Shown: positions 17,150-25,772 of the stretch, in pieces
How positions within the stretch are numbered: position 1 is the stretch's first letter
Layout: every line of letters begins with the position of its first letter
DNA from: JACVRX01 sp035697245
Lineage (GTDB): Bacteria; Actinomycetota; Actinomycetes; Jiangellales; Jiangellaceae
DNA: 62,229 nt
Direction: 5' to 3'
Assembly: GCA_035697245.1 (NCBI GenBank)
Contig: DASSDH010000098.1
Coordinates: 1 to 62,229, forward strand
Notes under the pieces: model-generated
What the model saw: only the letters and a program-made list of their open reading frames with translations
Told to the model about the DNA's origin: nothing
Databases searched by the model: none
Translations under genes and position numbers: made by a program

Positions 17150-17888
17150 CCGGCACCGGCCCAGGGCCATCTGTGCGAGATCCGGCTGCTCGGACGATGA
17201 TGAATGGTGTACTCCGCAGGCGCTGGCCCATCGGGTTGTCGGCGAGGACGGCTGCGAGCGTGGCCGTAGGAAGTGACTTGTCGGAGACCGCACGGATCGA
17301 ACCGCCGAAGTCGTTGAGGTCGACGATGCCGACGCCGATTCCCAGCACCCGCTCCAGGTCGGCGCAGATCTGTTGCGCGGCCGAGGTCTCCAACGGCGGG
17401 AACAGCAGTTGCTCATACGGTGGGCGACCGCCGTCGATGTCCCGTGCGATCGATCCGGCCAGCCGATAGAACGTGCCTCGCACTCCCAACGGCCGGGTCA
17501 CAGCTCCGGCGACGGCCGCGGCGACCACTCGGCCGGAGCCGATCGTGCGGACGACGTACTCCATCTTCTCGGGCACCGACAGGCCACGGGAATCGGTGCG
17601 GCAGCGGACATGACCCGCCAGCTGACGAGCCAGCCAACCCGGCTGCATCGTGTTGATATCGAGCGTCCTGCCGGTGAGCAACAGGACAACCTTCTCGCTC
17701 ACGGCAACGGTGTCGCCGGGTTGAGCGACCCCGAGGTGCTCCTTCAGCGACTGGACGAGTTCGTCGGCTTCGGTGAGCCAACGGGTGTGCAGAAGAAGGC
17801 GCAGGTAGTCCGTCCCGTCCACCGTTACGCGGCTCCATGCGTCAATGCGTTCCTCGGTGTGCAGAACGGCCGAAGCTTCGATGCTCAT
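17136..17888 (-). CDS. Coenzyme F420:L-glutamate ligase-like (CofE family) protein
   Basis: 250 aa. The segment GDTVAVSEKVVLLLTGR, then PGWLARQLAGHV, and later DIDGGRPPYEQLLFPPL and VGIVDLNDFG, recalls the CofE/FbiB N-terminal ligase fold (F420-0:gamma-glutamyl ligase family). True CofE adds glutamates to F420-0. This protein is isolated from other F420 genes and lies tail-to-tail with a MurJ-like flippase, so it may belong to the family members found in cell-envelope clusters and ligate amino acids to something else. The family call is from remembered motifs; substrate unknown. Confidence 0.6.
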   Translation of the reverse strand: MSIEASAVLHTEERIDAWSRVTVDGTDYLRLLLHTRWLTEADELVQSLKEHLGVAQPGDTVAVSEKVVLLLTGRTLDINTMQPGWLARQLAGHVRCRTDSRGLSVPEKMEYVVRTIGSGRVVAAAVAGAVTRPLGVRGTFYRLAGSIARDIDGGRPPYEQLLFPPLETSAAQQICADLERVLGIGVGIVDLNDFGGSIRAVSDKSLPTATLAAVLADNPMGQRLRSTPFIIVRAAGSRTDGPGPVPVSVA

Positions 17889-18032
17889 GCTGACTCCTGC
17901 CCGATGTTTACCAAGTGACCAATGTGACTTGTGTGCTTGGTGTGAACAGTGTGCCGAGTAGAACCGAGTCTGGGAAGCACGTACGAATCGGGATTTCGGC
18001 GTGTCGCCGGGTGGAGGGGCAGCACCCTGGCG

Positions 18033-18106
18033 GCAACTTCAATGATCAAATCCGCACCAACCGACTCCAGGTCGGTTCTTGACGCGGTCTTGATCATTGA
18101 AGTCGC
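18033..18106. repeat. Nested inverted repeat in a divergent intergenic region
   Basis: The outer arms GCAACTTCAATGATCAA (18033-18049) and TTGATCATTGAAGTCGC (18090-18106) are complementary at 16 of 17 positions. Inside, CCGC (18052-18055) can pair with GCGG (18084-18087), and AACCGAC (18059-18065) pairs perfectly with GTCGGTT (18071-18077) across a 5-nt loop. The whole can fold as one long hairpin. It lies between the divergent CofE-like and antiporter genes (17889-18177), so it is not at a usual terminator position; a regulatory element or a small mobile repeat are the options. Nothing else is evident in that gap. Confidence 0.75.
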
Positions 18107-18177
18107 AAGCAGGTTTGGGGGCCCCGCATGATCGGCGGCTAGGCTCGTCGCCTCCCCGCGAGCAGGAAGGGGCGAGC

Positions 18178-19740
18178 GTGGATGTCGACTCGCTCAACGT
18201 CTTTCTGCTCGTCGGCGCGCTGGTCCTCGTCGCCGCCGTCGTAGCAATCAAGTTCAGCATCCGGCTGGGCCTGCCCAGCCTGGTGATCTATCTGCTGATC
18301 GGGGTGGCGATCGGTGAGGCCGGTCTCGGGGTGCCGTTCGAGGACGCCGAGCTGGCGCAGGTGCTGGCGTTCGCTGCGCTGGTGGTCATCTTGGCCGAAG
18401 GCGGCCTGAGCACCCGGTGGGACGAGGTGCGGTCGTCCTTCGCGGTTGGGCTTTCGTTGGCGACGATCGGGGTCGCGGTCAGCACGACGATCATGGCGCT
18501 GGTCGGACACTACGTACTTGGCCTGGACTGGACGCTGGCCGTGCTGCTCGGCGCTGTGTTCGCGCCGACTGACGCGGCGGCCGTGTTCTCGACCCTGCGC
18601 AGGGTTCCGCTGTCGCCTCGACTGTCGGGTGCCCTGGAGTCAGAGGCCGGCCTCAACGACGCGCCAACCGTCGTTCTGGTCACGCTCGTCAGCGCAGGCG
18701 CGGTGGCTGAGGAGGGAGTCGGTGAGGTCGCGCTGACCATCGGGTACGAGCTCGTCGCCGGTGCCGCCATCGGGCTGGCGGTCGGTTGGCTGGGCGCCCT
18801 TGTGGTACGCCGGGTGGCGTTGCCTTCCGTCGGCCTCTACCCGTTGTTGGTCATGACGTTGGCCGTGCTGGCATACGCGGCGGGTGCCGTGGCCCATGCG
18901 AGCGGATTCGCGGCGGTCTACGTCGCCGCGCTGGTCCTGGGCAACTCGGCGCTGCCGCACCGGGCGGCGACCCGGTCGTTCGCCGAGGGCTTGGGTTGGG
19001 TCTCGCAAATCGGCCTGTTCGTCATGCTCGGGCTCTTGTCCTCGCCGTCGAAAATGCCGGACGCGTTCGTACCTGCCATCGTCGCCGGATTTGCGCTCAC
19101 GCTGTTCGCCCGCCCGATTGCGGTGTTCGTTTCGACAATGCCGTTCGCCTTGGCAATACAGGAGCGGGTATTCCTGTCGTGGGCCGGTCTCCGAGGGGCG
19201 ATTCCGGTTGTGCTCGCGACGATCCCGCTGGCGGATGGGGCCGAGGACGCCGCGTGGCTGTTCGCGGTCGTCTTCATCGTGGCCGTTGTCTTCACCTTGC
19301 TCCAAGCACCTCCGTTGCCGTGGCTGGCCCGATTCCTCGGCGTGGGCGGAGATGCGGTAGCCAGCGACACCGACGTCGAATCGGCGCCGTTGGACCGCAT
19401 GCACGCCGACCTGATTCAGGTTCGCGTACCCGGCCGGTCACAGCTGCACGGCGTGGAGATCGGTGAGCTCCGGCTACCGCCCAACGTGGCCGTCGCCCTG
19501 GTCATCCGCAAGGATTCGTCGTTCGTGCCTGCTCCGACGACGCGGCTACAGCATGGCGATGAGATGCTCATCGTTGCGCCTCGCAGATTGCGGGACGCAA
19601 CCGAACGCCGCATCCGGGCCATCAGCCGCAGTGGCCGGCTGGCCGGTTGGTTCGGTGACCGAGGACGCCCTGCTGACGATGATGCTGGCGTTCGCCGCTG
19701 GCTCAACCGGTTCCGCCGCTCCCGTACAACGCAGGAATGA
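18178..19740 (+). CDS. Potassium (or sodium)/proton antiporter, CPA family with RCK_C domain
   Basis: 520 aa from the GTG at 18178, preceded by AGGAAGGGG; the frame is open further upstream. About 12 membrane helices carry the antiporter motifs VFAPTDAAAVFSTLR and ESEAGLNDAPTV, as in NhaP2/CvrA. The C-terminal part (about 430-480) reads VRVPGRSQLHGVEIGEL and then HGDEMLIVAP, an RCK_C (TrkA_C) ligand-binding domain that gates such transporters. It would exchange cytoplasmic K+ or Na+ for protons. A long nested hairpin lies just upstream. Confidence 0.88.
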   Translation: MDVDSLNVFLLVGALVLVAAVVAIKFSIRLGLPSLVIYLLIGVAIGEAGLGVPFEDAELAQVLAFAALVVILAEGGLSTRWDEVRSSFAVGLSLATIGVAVSTTIMALVGHYVLGLDWTLAVLLGAVFAPTDAAAVFSTLRRVPLSPRLSGALESEAGLNDAPTVVLVTLVSAGAVAEEGVGEVALTIGYELVAGAAIGLAVGWLGALVVRRVALPSVGLYPLLVMTLAVLAYAAGAVAHASGFAAVYVAALVLGNSALPHRAATRSFAEGLGWVSQIGLFVMLGLLSSPSKMPDAFVPAIVAGFALTLFARPIAVFVSTMPFALAIQERVFLSWAGLRGAIPVVLATIPLADGAEDAAWLFAVVFIVAVVFTLLQAPPLPWLARFLGVGGDAVASDTDVESAPLDRMHADLIQVRVPGRSQLHGVEIGELRLPPNVAVALVIRKDSSFVPAPTTRLQHGDEMLIVAPRRLRDATERRIRAISRSGRLAGWFGDRGRPADDDAGVRRWLNRFRRSRTTQE

Positions 19741-19751
19741 CGATGGCCGGC

Positions 19752-20300
19752 CTAACAAGCGGGCAGCGGCGCCCCGGATGGGGCCGGTGTCGGGGCGACG
19801 CCCGCGGGAGCGAGTGCCTCGAACGCATCGCCGACCACCAAGTCCACGGTTCCGCCCGCGCGGGCGTCGAAGACGACAACCGCGCCGGGCACCTGCGCGA
19901 CGACCACTGCCGCCGCGGCCTCGTTGCCTGCTCCAGCTCGAACCTCTGCGGTGCCGGTGACCGTCTTGTCCAATGGGTCGTTCGCGACGTCGACGATCGC
20001 GAAACCGCGCGCCCGCATCTCCCGGGCTGCGCTCGACGCAAGTCCGTTGCGATCGGTTGCGTTGTAGACATTGAGCCGGATGTCGGCTGGAGCTGGCGCG
20101 TCCGTCGGGACAGCTGGAATGCAGGTCGTGGCCGTTGTCGGGCCGCTACCCGTGGTGGCCGACTCGGGTTGGGTGATGATGTTCCATGCATACCACCCGG
20201 CGAACGTCACGAAGACGGCGAGCACCAGCATGGTGATGGCCGTCCGGAGATGCCGATCGGCGGGACGGCGAGTCTGTGTGCCGAGATTGCGCGACACCAC
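19752..20300 (-). CDS. LytR C-terminal domain membrane protein
   Basis: 182 aa: a basic N-terminus, one membrane helix (TAITMLVLAVFVTFAGWYAW), a linker, and a LytR_C domain starting DIRLNVYNATDRNGLASSAA and ending in VVVFDARAGGTVDLVVGD. It lacks the LCP catalytic domain, as do many actinobacterial LytR_C-only proteins. It is probably anchored on the outer face of the membrane and linked to wall glycopolymer attachment or its regulation. The next gene upstream on the same strand is a small conserved protein, 33 bp away. Confidence 0.8.
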   Translation of the reverse strand: MVSRNLGTQTRRPADRHLRTAITMLVLAVFVTFAGWYAWNIITQPESATTGSGPTTATTCIPAVPTDAPAPADIRLNVYNATDRNGLASSAAREMRARGFAIVDVANDPLDKTVTGTAEVRAGAGNEAAAAVVVAQVPGAVVVFDARAGGTVDLVVGDAFEALAPAGVAPTPAPSGAPLPAC

Positions 20301-20333
20301 CGAGCCTCCCGGTCAGGCGCTGGGCGCCAAGGT

Positions 20334-20663
20334 CTAGTCCGGTGAGCCTAGCTCCGCCGAGTCTGCATCGCCGCCCAGCACCAGGACCCGGGCGTGAATC
20401 ACCGGGCGCTGTTGCAAGGCGGCCCGCAACGCCCGGTGCAAGCCGTCTTCGAGGTACAACTCGCCGCGCCATTCGACGACATGGGCGAACAAGTCGCCGT
20501 AGAACGTCGAATCCTCAGCGAGCAGCGCGTCGAGGTCAAGTGTCCGCTTCGTCGTGACGAGTTCGTCCAGGCGTACCTGGCGCGGCGGCAAGTCCGACCA
20601 CACTCGGAAGGTGGTGCTGTGGTCGGGATATGGGCGCCCCTCCCCGACCCGCTTGAAGATCAC
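20334..20663 (-). CDS. Conserved actinobacterial protein, sometimes annotated VapB-like antitoxin
   Basis: 109 aa starting MIFKRVGEGRPYPDHS. It contains RQVRLDELVTTKRTLDLD, LLAEDSTFYGDLFAHVVEW and GELYLEDGLHRALRAALQQR. I recall close homologues in Streptomyces and Mycobacterium next to LytR_C genes, labelled as a type II VapB family antitoxin. No toxin gene is adjacent, and the DGLHRALRA segment recalls ParB-like folds, so the antitoxin label is doubtful. It is probably co-transcribed with the LytR_C gene. Confidence 0.72.
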   Translation of the reverse strand: MIFKRVGEGRPYPDHSTTFRVWSDLPPRQVRLDELVTTKRTLDLDALLAEDSTFYGDLFAHVVEWRGELYLEDGLHRALRAALQQRPVIHARVLVLGGDADSAELGSPD

Positions 20664-20727
20664 CCCCGCATTCTAGATCCCCGTCGATAGGCTCCCGAGG
20701 ACGATTCTCAGGGCGCGGGAGGCCGAC

Positions 20728-22407
20728 GTGGCCAAGACCAGTACCGACATCGCGACGGCCGTTCGCGAGGGGTACGCGTTCGAGGGACCGTGCGTCGAGC
20801 TCGGGGCGTTGATCGTTGATGACGGGCCGCGGGCGGACACCAAGGTGCGAGTCCCGCTCGCCATGCTCAATCGCCATGGCCTGGTGGCGGGAGCCACCGG
20901 AACGGGCAAAACCAAGACCCTGCAGTTGATGGCCGAGCAGCTGTCGCTGATGGGTGTTCCGGTGTTCGCGGCCGACATCAAGGGGGATCTTTCTGGACTG
21001 GCGTCGCCGGGGGAGCCTGGCGAGAAGATCACCGCGCGGGCCGAAGGCGTCGGCCAGCGTTGGGAGCCGACCGCGTACCCGGTCGAGCTGCTTCGCCTGG
21101 GTGACACCGGTACCGGTGTGCCGGTGCGGGCGACAGTGACCTCGTTCGGGCCGACTCTGCTGTCGAAAGTGCTCCAGCTCAACGACACCCAGGGGAGCTC
21201 CTTGGGGCTGGTATTCCACTACGCCGACAAGGCCGGGCTACCGCTGCTCGACCTCAAAGACCTGCGCGCTGTCATCCAGCATCTGACCTCGGACGAAGGC
21301 AAGGCCGACTTGGCGGACCTCGGTGCGCTGGCGAAGCCCACCGCCGGCGTCATTCTCCGGGCTCTGATCAACTTCGCTGAGTCCGGCGCCGACGCGTTCT
21401 TCGGAGAACCGGAGTTCGACGTCGGGCACTTGATGCGCAACACGGCTGACGGACGTGGCGTGATCACGCTGCTGGAACTGCCCGGGGTTCAGGACCGCCC
21501 CGTGTTGTTCTCGACGTTCCTGATGTGGCTACTCGCCGAGCTGTTCGAGACGTTGCCCGAAGCCGGCGACGTCGACAAGCCGAAATTGGTGTTCTTCTTC
21601 GACGAAGCCCACCTACTGTTCAAGGACGCCTCGCGCGGGTTCAAAGACGCGCTGATTCAGACCGTCCGGCTGATCCGCTCCAAGGGTGTCGGCGTCGTCT
21701 TCGTCACCCAGACACCGAAGGACGTCCACGAGGACGTGCTGGCCCAGCTCGGCAGCCGGATCCAGCACCAGCTTCGCGCATTCACCCCCGACGACGCCGC
21801 TGCGCTGAAGGCAACCGTGCGGACGTTTCCGACCTCGCCGTACGACCTCGAGGAGCTGCTCACGACCGTGGGCATTGGCGAGGCTGTGGTCACTGTGATG
21901 TCGGAGAAGGGTGCACCCACACCGGTGGCCTACACCATGCTGCCAGCTCCCCAGTCCCTGATGGCGCCATCGTCGGCGGAGGTACTTGACGGGATCGTCG
22001 CTTCCTCGCCGCTTGCATCGCTCTACACCGAGGCTCTGGACCGGGAGTCCGCGTACGAGAAACTTACCGGGGAGATCGCCGCTGGCCCGGGCGCCCCGCT
22101 GGAGGCGTCGCTCGCGCCAGATGGCGGTCCGGCCGGGACACCCGCCCCGCCCCCTCAGGCTGGCGTGTCCGAGGCCGAGCGGCTGGAGCAGGAGATCCGC
22201 GGAAGCAGCACACCGACCGTGCCGGTTCCGGCTCCCGAGCCGTCGGCCCGGAGATCGCGCTCCCGCACGGCGGAGCCGCCGGCCGCCGAGGGCGGCGTTG
22301 TGGAGAAGGTGCTCGGCTCCAAGGCCGTCGAGGGCTTCCTCCGGTCGGCCGGCACAGCCTTGGCCCGGGAGATCACCCGCGGCATGTTCGGCACCCGCCG
22401 CCGCTGA
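20728..22407 (+). CDS. HerA-like DUF853 ATPase
   Basis: 559 aa. Walker A is GATGTGKTKT (about 52-61) and Walker B is LVFFFDEAHLLF; VVFVTQTPKDVHEDVLAQLG and a conserved Arg region complete the ATPase. This is the DUF853 branch of HerA/FtsK-like hexameric P-loop ATPases, for which DNA-translocase activity is assumed. Here it is a stand-alone gene without a NurA-type nuclease partner. A Pro/Ala/Ser-rich linker (about 455-515) precedes a short C-terminal region. A set of 20-bp-spaced repeats lies just after the stop. Confidence 0.87.
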   Translation: MAKTSTDIATAVREGYAFEGPCVELGALIVDDGPRADTKVRVPLAMLNRHGLVAGATGTGKTKTLQLMAEQLSLMGVPVFAADIKGDLSGLASPGEPGEKITARAEGVGQRWEPTAYPVELLRLGDTGTGVPVRATVTSFGPTLLSKVLQLNDTQGSSLGLVFHYADKAGLPLLDLKDLRAVIQHLTSDEGKADLADLGALAKPTAGVILRALINFAESGADAFFGEPEFDVGHLMRNTADGRGVITLLELPGVQDRPVLFSTFLMWLLAELFETLPEAGDVDKPKLVFFFDEAHLLFKDASRGFKDALIQTVRLIRSKGVGVVFVTQTPKDVHEDVLAQLGSRIQHQLRAFTPDDAAALKATVRTFPTSPYDLEELLTTVGIGEAVVTVMSEKGAPTPVAYTMLPAPQSLMAPSSAEVLDGIVASSPLASLYTEALDRESAYEKLTGEIAAGPGAPLEASLAPDGGPAGTPAPPPQAGVSEAERLEQEIRGSSTPTVPVPAPEPSARRSRSRTAEPPAAEGGVVEKVLGSKAVEGFLRSAGTALAREITRGMFGTRRR

Positions 22408-22414
22408 CTGTGTC

Positions 22415-22481
22415 CATCACCAGGCGAGTACGTACATCACCAGGCCTGCAAGGGTGGTGAAGTACCGATAGGGGTGGTGAA
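22415..22481. repeat. Two pairs of 20-bp-spaced repeats in inverted arrangement
   Basis: CATCACCAGGC occurs at 22415-22425 and 22435-22445. GGGTGGTGAA occurs at 22452-22461 and 22472-22481. Both pairs have a 20-bp period. TCACCA of the first pair is complementary to TGGTGA of the second, so alternative hairpins can form. The array lies between the HerA-like stop and the 3' end of the convergent tRNA-Ser(GGA). It may act as a bidirectional terminator or be a small duplication. Confidence 0.6.
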
Positions 22482-22499
22482 CGTGGTCATTCCGGAAAG

Positions 22500-22584
22500 C
22501 GGAGGATGCGGGATTCGAACCCGCGAGGGGTTGCCCCCAACACGCTTTCCAAGCGTGCGCCCTAGGCCACTAGGCGAATCCTCC
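22500..22584 (-). tRNA. tRNA-Ser (anticodon GGA)
   Basis: On the minus strand the acceptor GGAGGAT pairs with ATCCTCC and the discriminator is G. The T-arm is GCGGG-TTCGAAT-CCCGC. The anticodon loop TTGGAAA gives GGA. A long variable arm (TTGGGGGCAACCCCTC) identifies a class II tRNA-Ser. CCA is not encoded. Confidence 0.96.
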
Positions 22585-22655
22585 GCCGCCGAGACTAGCC
22601 GAGTCCGCAACTGAACCCGGCTCCCCGTTCATGATCAACAGGGTGACGACGGGCG

Positions 22656-22686
22656 TTGCGTTCACCTGTGCCAAGCGCCGTACACT
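22656..22686 (+). promoter_or_regulatory. Candidate promoter of the SRP RNA gene
   Basis: TACACT at 22681-22686 ends 7 bases before the RNA start and fits a SigA -10 box. TTGCGT at 22656-22661 could be the -35 element, with a slightly long 19-bp spacer. The position relative to the RNA 5' end supports the call; the sequence alone is weak. Confidence 0.45.
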
Positions 22687-22693
22687 GGGCAGC

Positions 22694-22783
22694 CGACCCC
22701 TCGTGTGGCGGCATCCCGCTCAACCCCCCAGGGCCGGAAGGCAGCAAGGGCAGGTGGGCTCTACCGGGTGCGCGAGGGGTCCT
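22694..22783 (+). ncRNA. ffs: Signal recognition particle RNA, small bacterial 4.5S type
   Basis: The conserved SRP tip is present: GGCCGGAAGGCAGCAAGGGCA with the GGAA tetraloop and the asymmetric internal loop. The terminal stem GACCCCTCG (22695-22703) pairs with CGAGGGGTC (22773-22781). It scaffolds Ffh for co-translational targeting of membrane proteins. Its location directly upstream of dnaX is common in actinobacteria. The ends are set from the stem and are accurate to a few bases. Confidence 0.93.
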
Positions 22784-22850
22784 TATCACAAGCAACGAGG
22801 GTTTACGTGCGACCATCATGCGGTCGGACCTCGAAGCTAGGGTTCCAAGG

Positions 22851-24701
22851 GTGTCCTCGCTCGCGCTGTACCGCACCTACCGCCCCGGCCGGTTCGCCGA
22901 CGTGGTGGGGCAGGACCACGTCACCGGGCCGTTGACCCGGGCACTGGCCAACGACCGCGTGCACCACGCGTATCTGTTCTCCGGTCCCCGAGGCTGCGGC
23001 AAGACGTCCAGCGCGCGCATTCTTGCCCGGTCCCTCAACTGTGAGCAGGGGCCCACTCCGGAACCGTGCGAAGTGTGCGACTCCTGCCGTGACCTGGCGC
23101 CCAACGGCCCGGGCAGCATCGACGTCGTGGAACTCGACGCCGCCACACACGGCCTGGTCGACGACGCCCGGGATCTCCGGGAAAAGGCGCACTTCACCCC
23201 GATCTCGTCCCGCTTCAAGATCTACATCATCGACGAAGCGCACCAGCTCGGCCCGGGCGCGGCCAACGCGCTGCTGAAACTGATCGAAGAGCCGCCGCCG
23301 CATCTGCGGTTCATTTTCGCGACGACGGCACCGGACAAGATCCTCAGCACCATCCGTTCCCGAACGCACCACTACCCGTTCCGGCTTATCCCCGGCCGTA
23401 TCCTCCAGCAGAACCTGGCCTATATCTGCCAGCAGGAGAAGGTGCCGATCGAGCCGGCCGCCCTGGCCCTGGTCGCGCGGGCAGGCGCGGGCTCGGCCCG
23501 CGACGCCCAATCGATTCTCGGCCAGCTCATTGCCGGCGCGGGCGACGAAGGGGTCACCTACGATCTGGCGATCACCCTGCTCGGGTTCACCGACGCCTCG
23601 TTGCTCGACGAGGTGGTCGACGCCATCGCGGCCAACGACGGTGCTGGTGTCTTTGCCGCCCTGGACAAGGTCATGGACTCCGGCCACGATCCTCGTCGCT
23701 TCCTCACTGATCTGTTGGAGCGATTCCGCGACCTCGTGATCGTGCGGACGGTGCCGAATGCGGCATCCAGCGGTCTCATCGAGGCGCCGGACGACCAGGC
23801 AGCTCGGATGGCCGCGCAGGCGGGCCGGTTCGGACCAGCCGACCTGGTTCGGTTGGCCGACATCGTCGACGAGGGCATCACCGCAATGAAGGGGGCGACA
23901 CCGACGCGCCTGCAACTCGAGCTGGTGAGCGCGCGGTTGTTGCTGCCCGGGGCGGGTGGCTCGGCCGTCGCCCTCCAGGCCAGGCTCGATCGCCTCGAAC
24001 GACGGCTCGGTCTCGACGAAGCGGTCGGGCCCGGGGCAGGTGGCGGCGCAGGAACGCCGGCGGCGGTCGCGGACCAGCAGTCGACGGCGGAACCGACCGC
24101 GCCCGCGCCGACTGCCGACCCCCCGCATCGGGAATCGGAGCCGGTCGACGCCCCTCGTGCGACCACAGCTCAGGATCGTGCGCGAGACCCGGCGGTCGGC
24201 AGCGGCCCGGCCAGCGGCACTGCTGACCTGCGCCGGCTCTGGCCCGAGGTGCTGGTACGGCTGCGTGAGATCAAGCGCACTCCCTGGAGCCTCATCTCTC
24301 AGCAAGCAGCGGTCGTCGATGTTTCCGACGGGGTCTTGACACTGGCCTTCCGCCAGCCGTCACTGCGCGACACCTTCGTGCGCCGCGATGACTTTCAGGC
24401 CAATCTCCGGGAGGCCCTCGCCGACGTACTCGGTGTCGACCTGCAGATCGAGGCCATCGTCGATCCAGCGGTTCAGGCTGTCTCACCGGCTCTGGCCGGC
24501 AGAGACCCCAAGCCGGATCCCGTCTCGTCAGCCGCACCCTCGAGAGCCGCCGGGAGCACGAAGTCGTCAGCACGTGAGCAGCCAACCGACGACGACGCCC
24601 ACCCCGACGACCCCGATCACGACGCGGACAGGCTGTCCGAACGCGAGCTGTTGGAACGTACTCTCGGCGCCCGTGTTATCGAGGAGATCGAGCACGGCTA
24701 G
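22851..24701 (+). CDS. dnaX: DNA polymerase III subunit gamma/tau
   Basis: 616 aa from the GTG at 22851, chosen because the product then begins VSSLALYRTYRPGRFADVVG, the normal DnaX N-terminus. An ATG at 22818 is an in-frame alternative, and the frame stays open back across the SRP RNA gene. Walker A is GPRGCGKTS, the zinc module is CEQGPTPEPCEVCDSC, and Walker B reads IYIIDEAHQLG. The C-terminal part has an Ala/Pro-rich linker and then a tau-like domain (about 460-540). DnaX is the clamp-loader ATPase. The order ffs-dnaX-ybaB-recR is conserved. Confidence 0.96.
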   Translation: MSSLALYRTYRPGRFADVVGQDHVTGPLTRALANDRVHHAYLFSGPRGCGKTSSARILARSLNCEQGPTPEPCEVCDSCRDLAPNGPGSIDVVELDAATHGLVDDARDLREKAHFTPISSRFKIYIIDEAHQLGPGAANALLKLIEEPPPHLRFIFATTAPDKILSTIRSRTHHYPFRLIPGRILQQNLAYICQQEKVPIEPAALALVARAGAGSARDAQSILGQLIAGAGDEGVTYDLAITLLGFTDASLLDEVVDAIAANDGAGVFAALDKVMDSGHDPRRFLTDLLERFRDLVIVRTVPNAASSGLIEAPDDQAARMAAQAGRFGPADLVRLADIVDEGITAMKGATPTRLQLELVSARLLLPGAGGSAVALQARLDRLERRLGLDEAVGPGAGGGAGTPAAVADQQSTAEPTAPAPTADPPHRESEPVDAPRATTAQDRARDPAVGSGPASGTADLRRLWPEVLVRLREIKRTPWSLISQQAAVVDVSDGVLTLAFRQPSLRDTFVRRDDFQANLREALADVLGVDLQIEAIVDPAVQAVSPALAGRDPKPDPVSSAAPSRAAGSTKSSAREQPTDDDAHPDDPDHDADRLSERELLERTLGARVIEEIEHG

Positions 24702-24780
24702 TTGACCGACGAGCGCAGGTTAGGCTCCGTTCCAGGAGTGACCAACAGCGCCACACCGAACCCAGCAACGGAGGCATCGA

Positions 24781-25152
24781 GTGTTCCCGCCCGGCTCGGA
24801 AGGCATCGACGTCCAACAGCTGCTTCAACAGGCGCAGCGGATGCAGGAACAACTGATGTCGGCGCAACAGAACCTGGCCGAGGCCAAGGTCACTGGTACT
24901 GCCGGCGGCGGTTTGATCACGGCCACGGTCACTGGGGAAGGTGAGCTCGTCGCGCTCGAGATCGACCCGTCGGTCGTCGATCCCGAGGACGTGGAGACAC
25001 TGGCAGACCTCATCGTGGCGGCGGTGCGCGATGCCAACGCCCAGGTGCAGAAATTGGCGGCTGAGCAGATGGGTCCGCTGGGCGAGGGTCTCGGCGGCAT
25101 GCTCGGGGGACCGCCGGCTGATCAAGACCCACCGGCAGTTGCTGGCAGCTGA
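24781..25152 (+). CDS. YbaB/EbfC family nucleoid-associated protein
   Basis: 123 aa starting at a GTG with GGAGG well placed upstream. The sequence IDVQQLLQQAQRMQEQLMSAQ forms the N-terminal helix, followed by AEAKVTGTAGGGLITATVTGEG and LVALEIDPSVV, typical of YbaB. The C-terminal tail is Gly/Pro-rich. It binds DNA as a homodimer. It sits between dnaX and recR, 20 bp from recR, as in most bacteria. Confidence 0.95.
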   Translation: MFPPGSEGIDVQQLLQQAQRMQEQLMSAQQNLAEAKVTGTAGGGLITATVTGEGELVALEIDPSVVDPEDVETLADLIVAAVRDANAQVQKLAAEQMGPLGEGLGGMLGGPPADQDPPAVAGS

Positions 25153-25172
25153 GGCCGGAGTTAGGGCCCGCT

Positions 25173-25772
25173 ATGTACGAGGGCGTCGTCCAGGACCTCA
25201 TCGACGAACTCGGCCGGCTACCAGGCGTCGGCCCGAAGAGCGCTCAGCGGATCGCCTTCCACGTGCTCGCCGCCGACCCGATCGACGTGCGCAGGCTGGC
25301 GGCCGTCCTGGTGGAGGTCAAGGACAAGATGCGGTTCTGCGTCGTGTGCGGCAACGTGGCCGAGGAAGAACAGTGCCGTATCTGCCGCGACCCACGGCGC
25401 GACGCTGCCCTGATTTGCGTGGTCGAGGAGCCGAAGGACGTCGTCGCCATCGAACGCACGCGGGAGTTCCGCGGCCGTTACCACGTTCTCGGCGGTGCCA
25501 TCAGCCCGATCGAGGGAATCGGGCCGGACGATCTCCGGGTGCGCGAGCTGATGCTCCGGCTGGCCGATGACGCGGTCACCGAGGTCATCCTCGCAACCGA
25601 CCCGAACCTCGAGGGCGAGGCGACTGCGACCTATCTGGCCCGGTTGATCAAGCCGCTGGGGTTGCGCGTAACCCGGTTGGCCAGTGGACTTCCGGTAGGA
25701 GGTGACCTCGAGTACGCCGACGAGGTCACCTTGGGCCGAGCGTTTGAAGGGCGGAGGTTGCTCGATGTCTGA
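25173..25772 (+). CDS. recR: Recombination protein RecR
   Basis: 199 aa, the standard length. It has an N-terminal helix-hairpin-helix (LPGVGPKSAQRIAFHVL), the four-Cys zinc finger CVVCGNVAEEEQCRIC, and a Toprim domain (ICVVEEPKDVVAIE, ATDPNLEGEATATYL). It acts with RecF/RecO to load RecA at gaps. The gene overlaps the following DUF5063 gene by 8 bp. Confidence 0.97.
   Translation: MYEGVVQDLIDELGRLPGVGPKSAQRIAFHVLAADPIDVRRLAAVLVEVKDKMRFCVVCGNVAEEEQCRICRDPRRDAALICVVEEPKDVVAIERTREFRGRYHVLGGAISPIEGIGPDDLRVRELMLRLADDAVTEVILATDPNLEGEATATYLARLIKPLGLRVTRLASGLPVGGDLEYADEVTLGRAFEGRRLLDV

Noticed and set aside
20334..20663. Toxin-antitoxin module
   Set aside because: The VapB-like label is remembered from database annotation, but no toxin gene lies next to it.
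22803..24305. A 500-codon minus-strand frame opposite dnaX
   Set aside because: Overlaps dnaX almost entirely; composition is that of an antisense high-GC frame.
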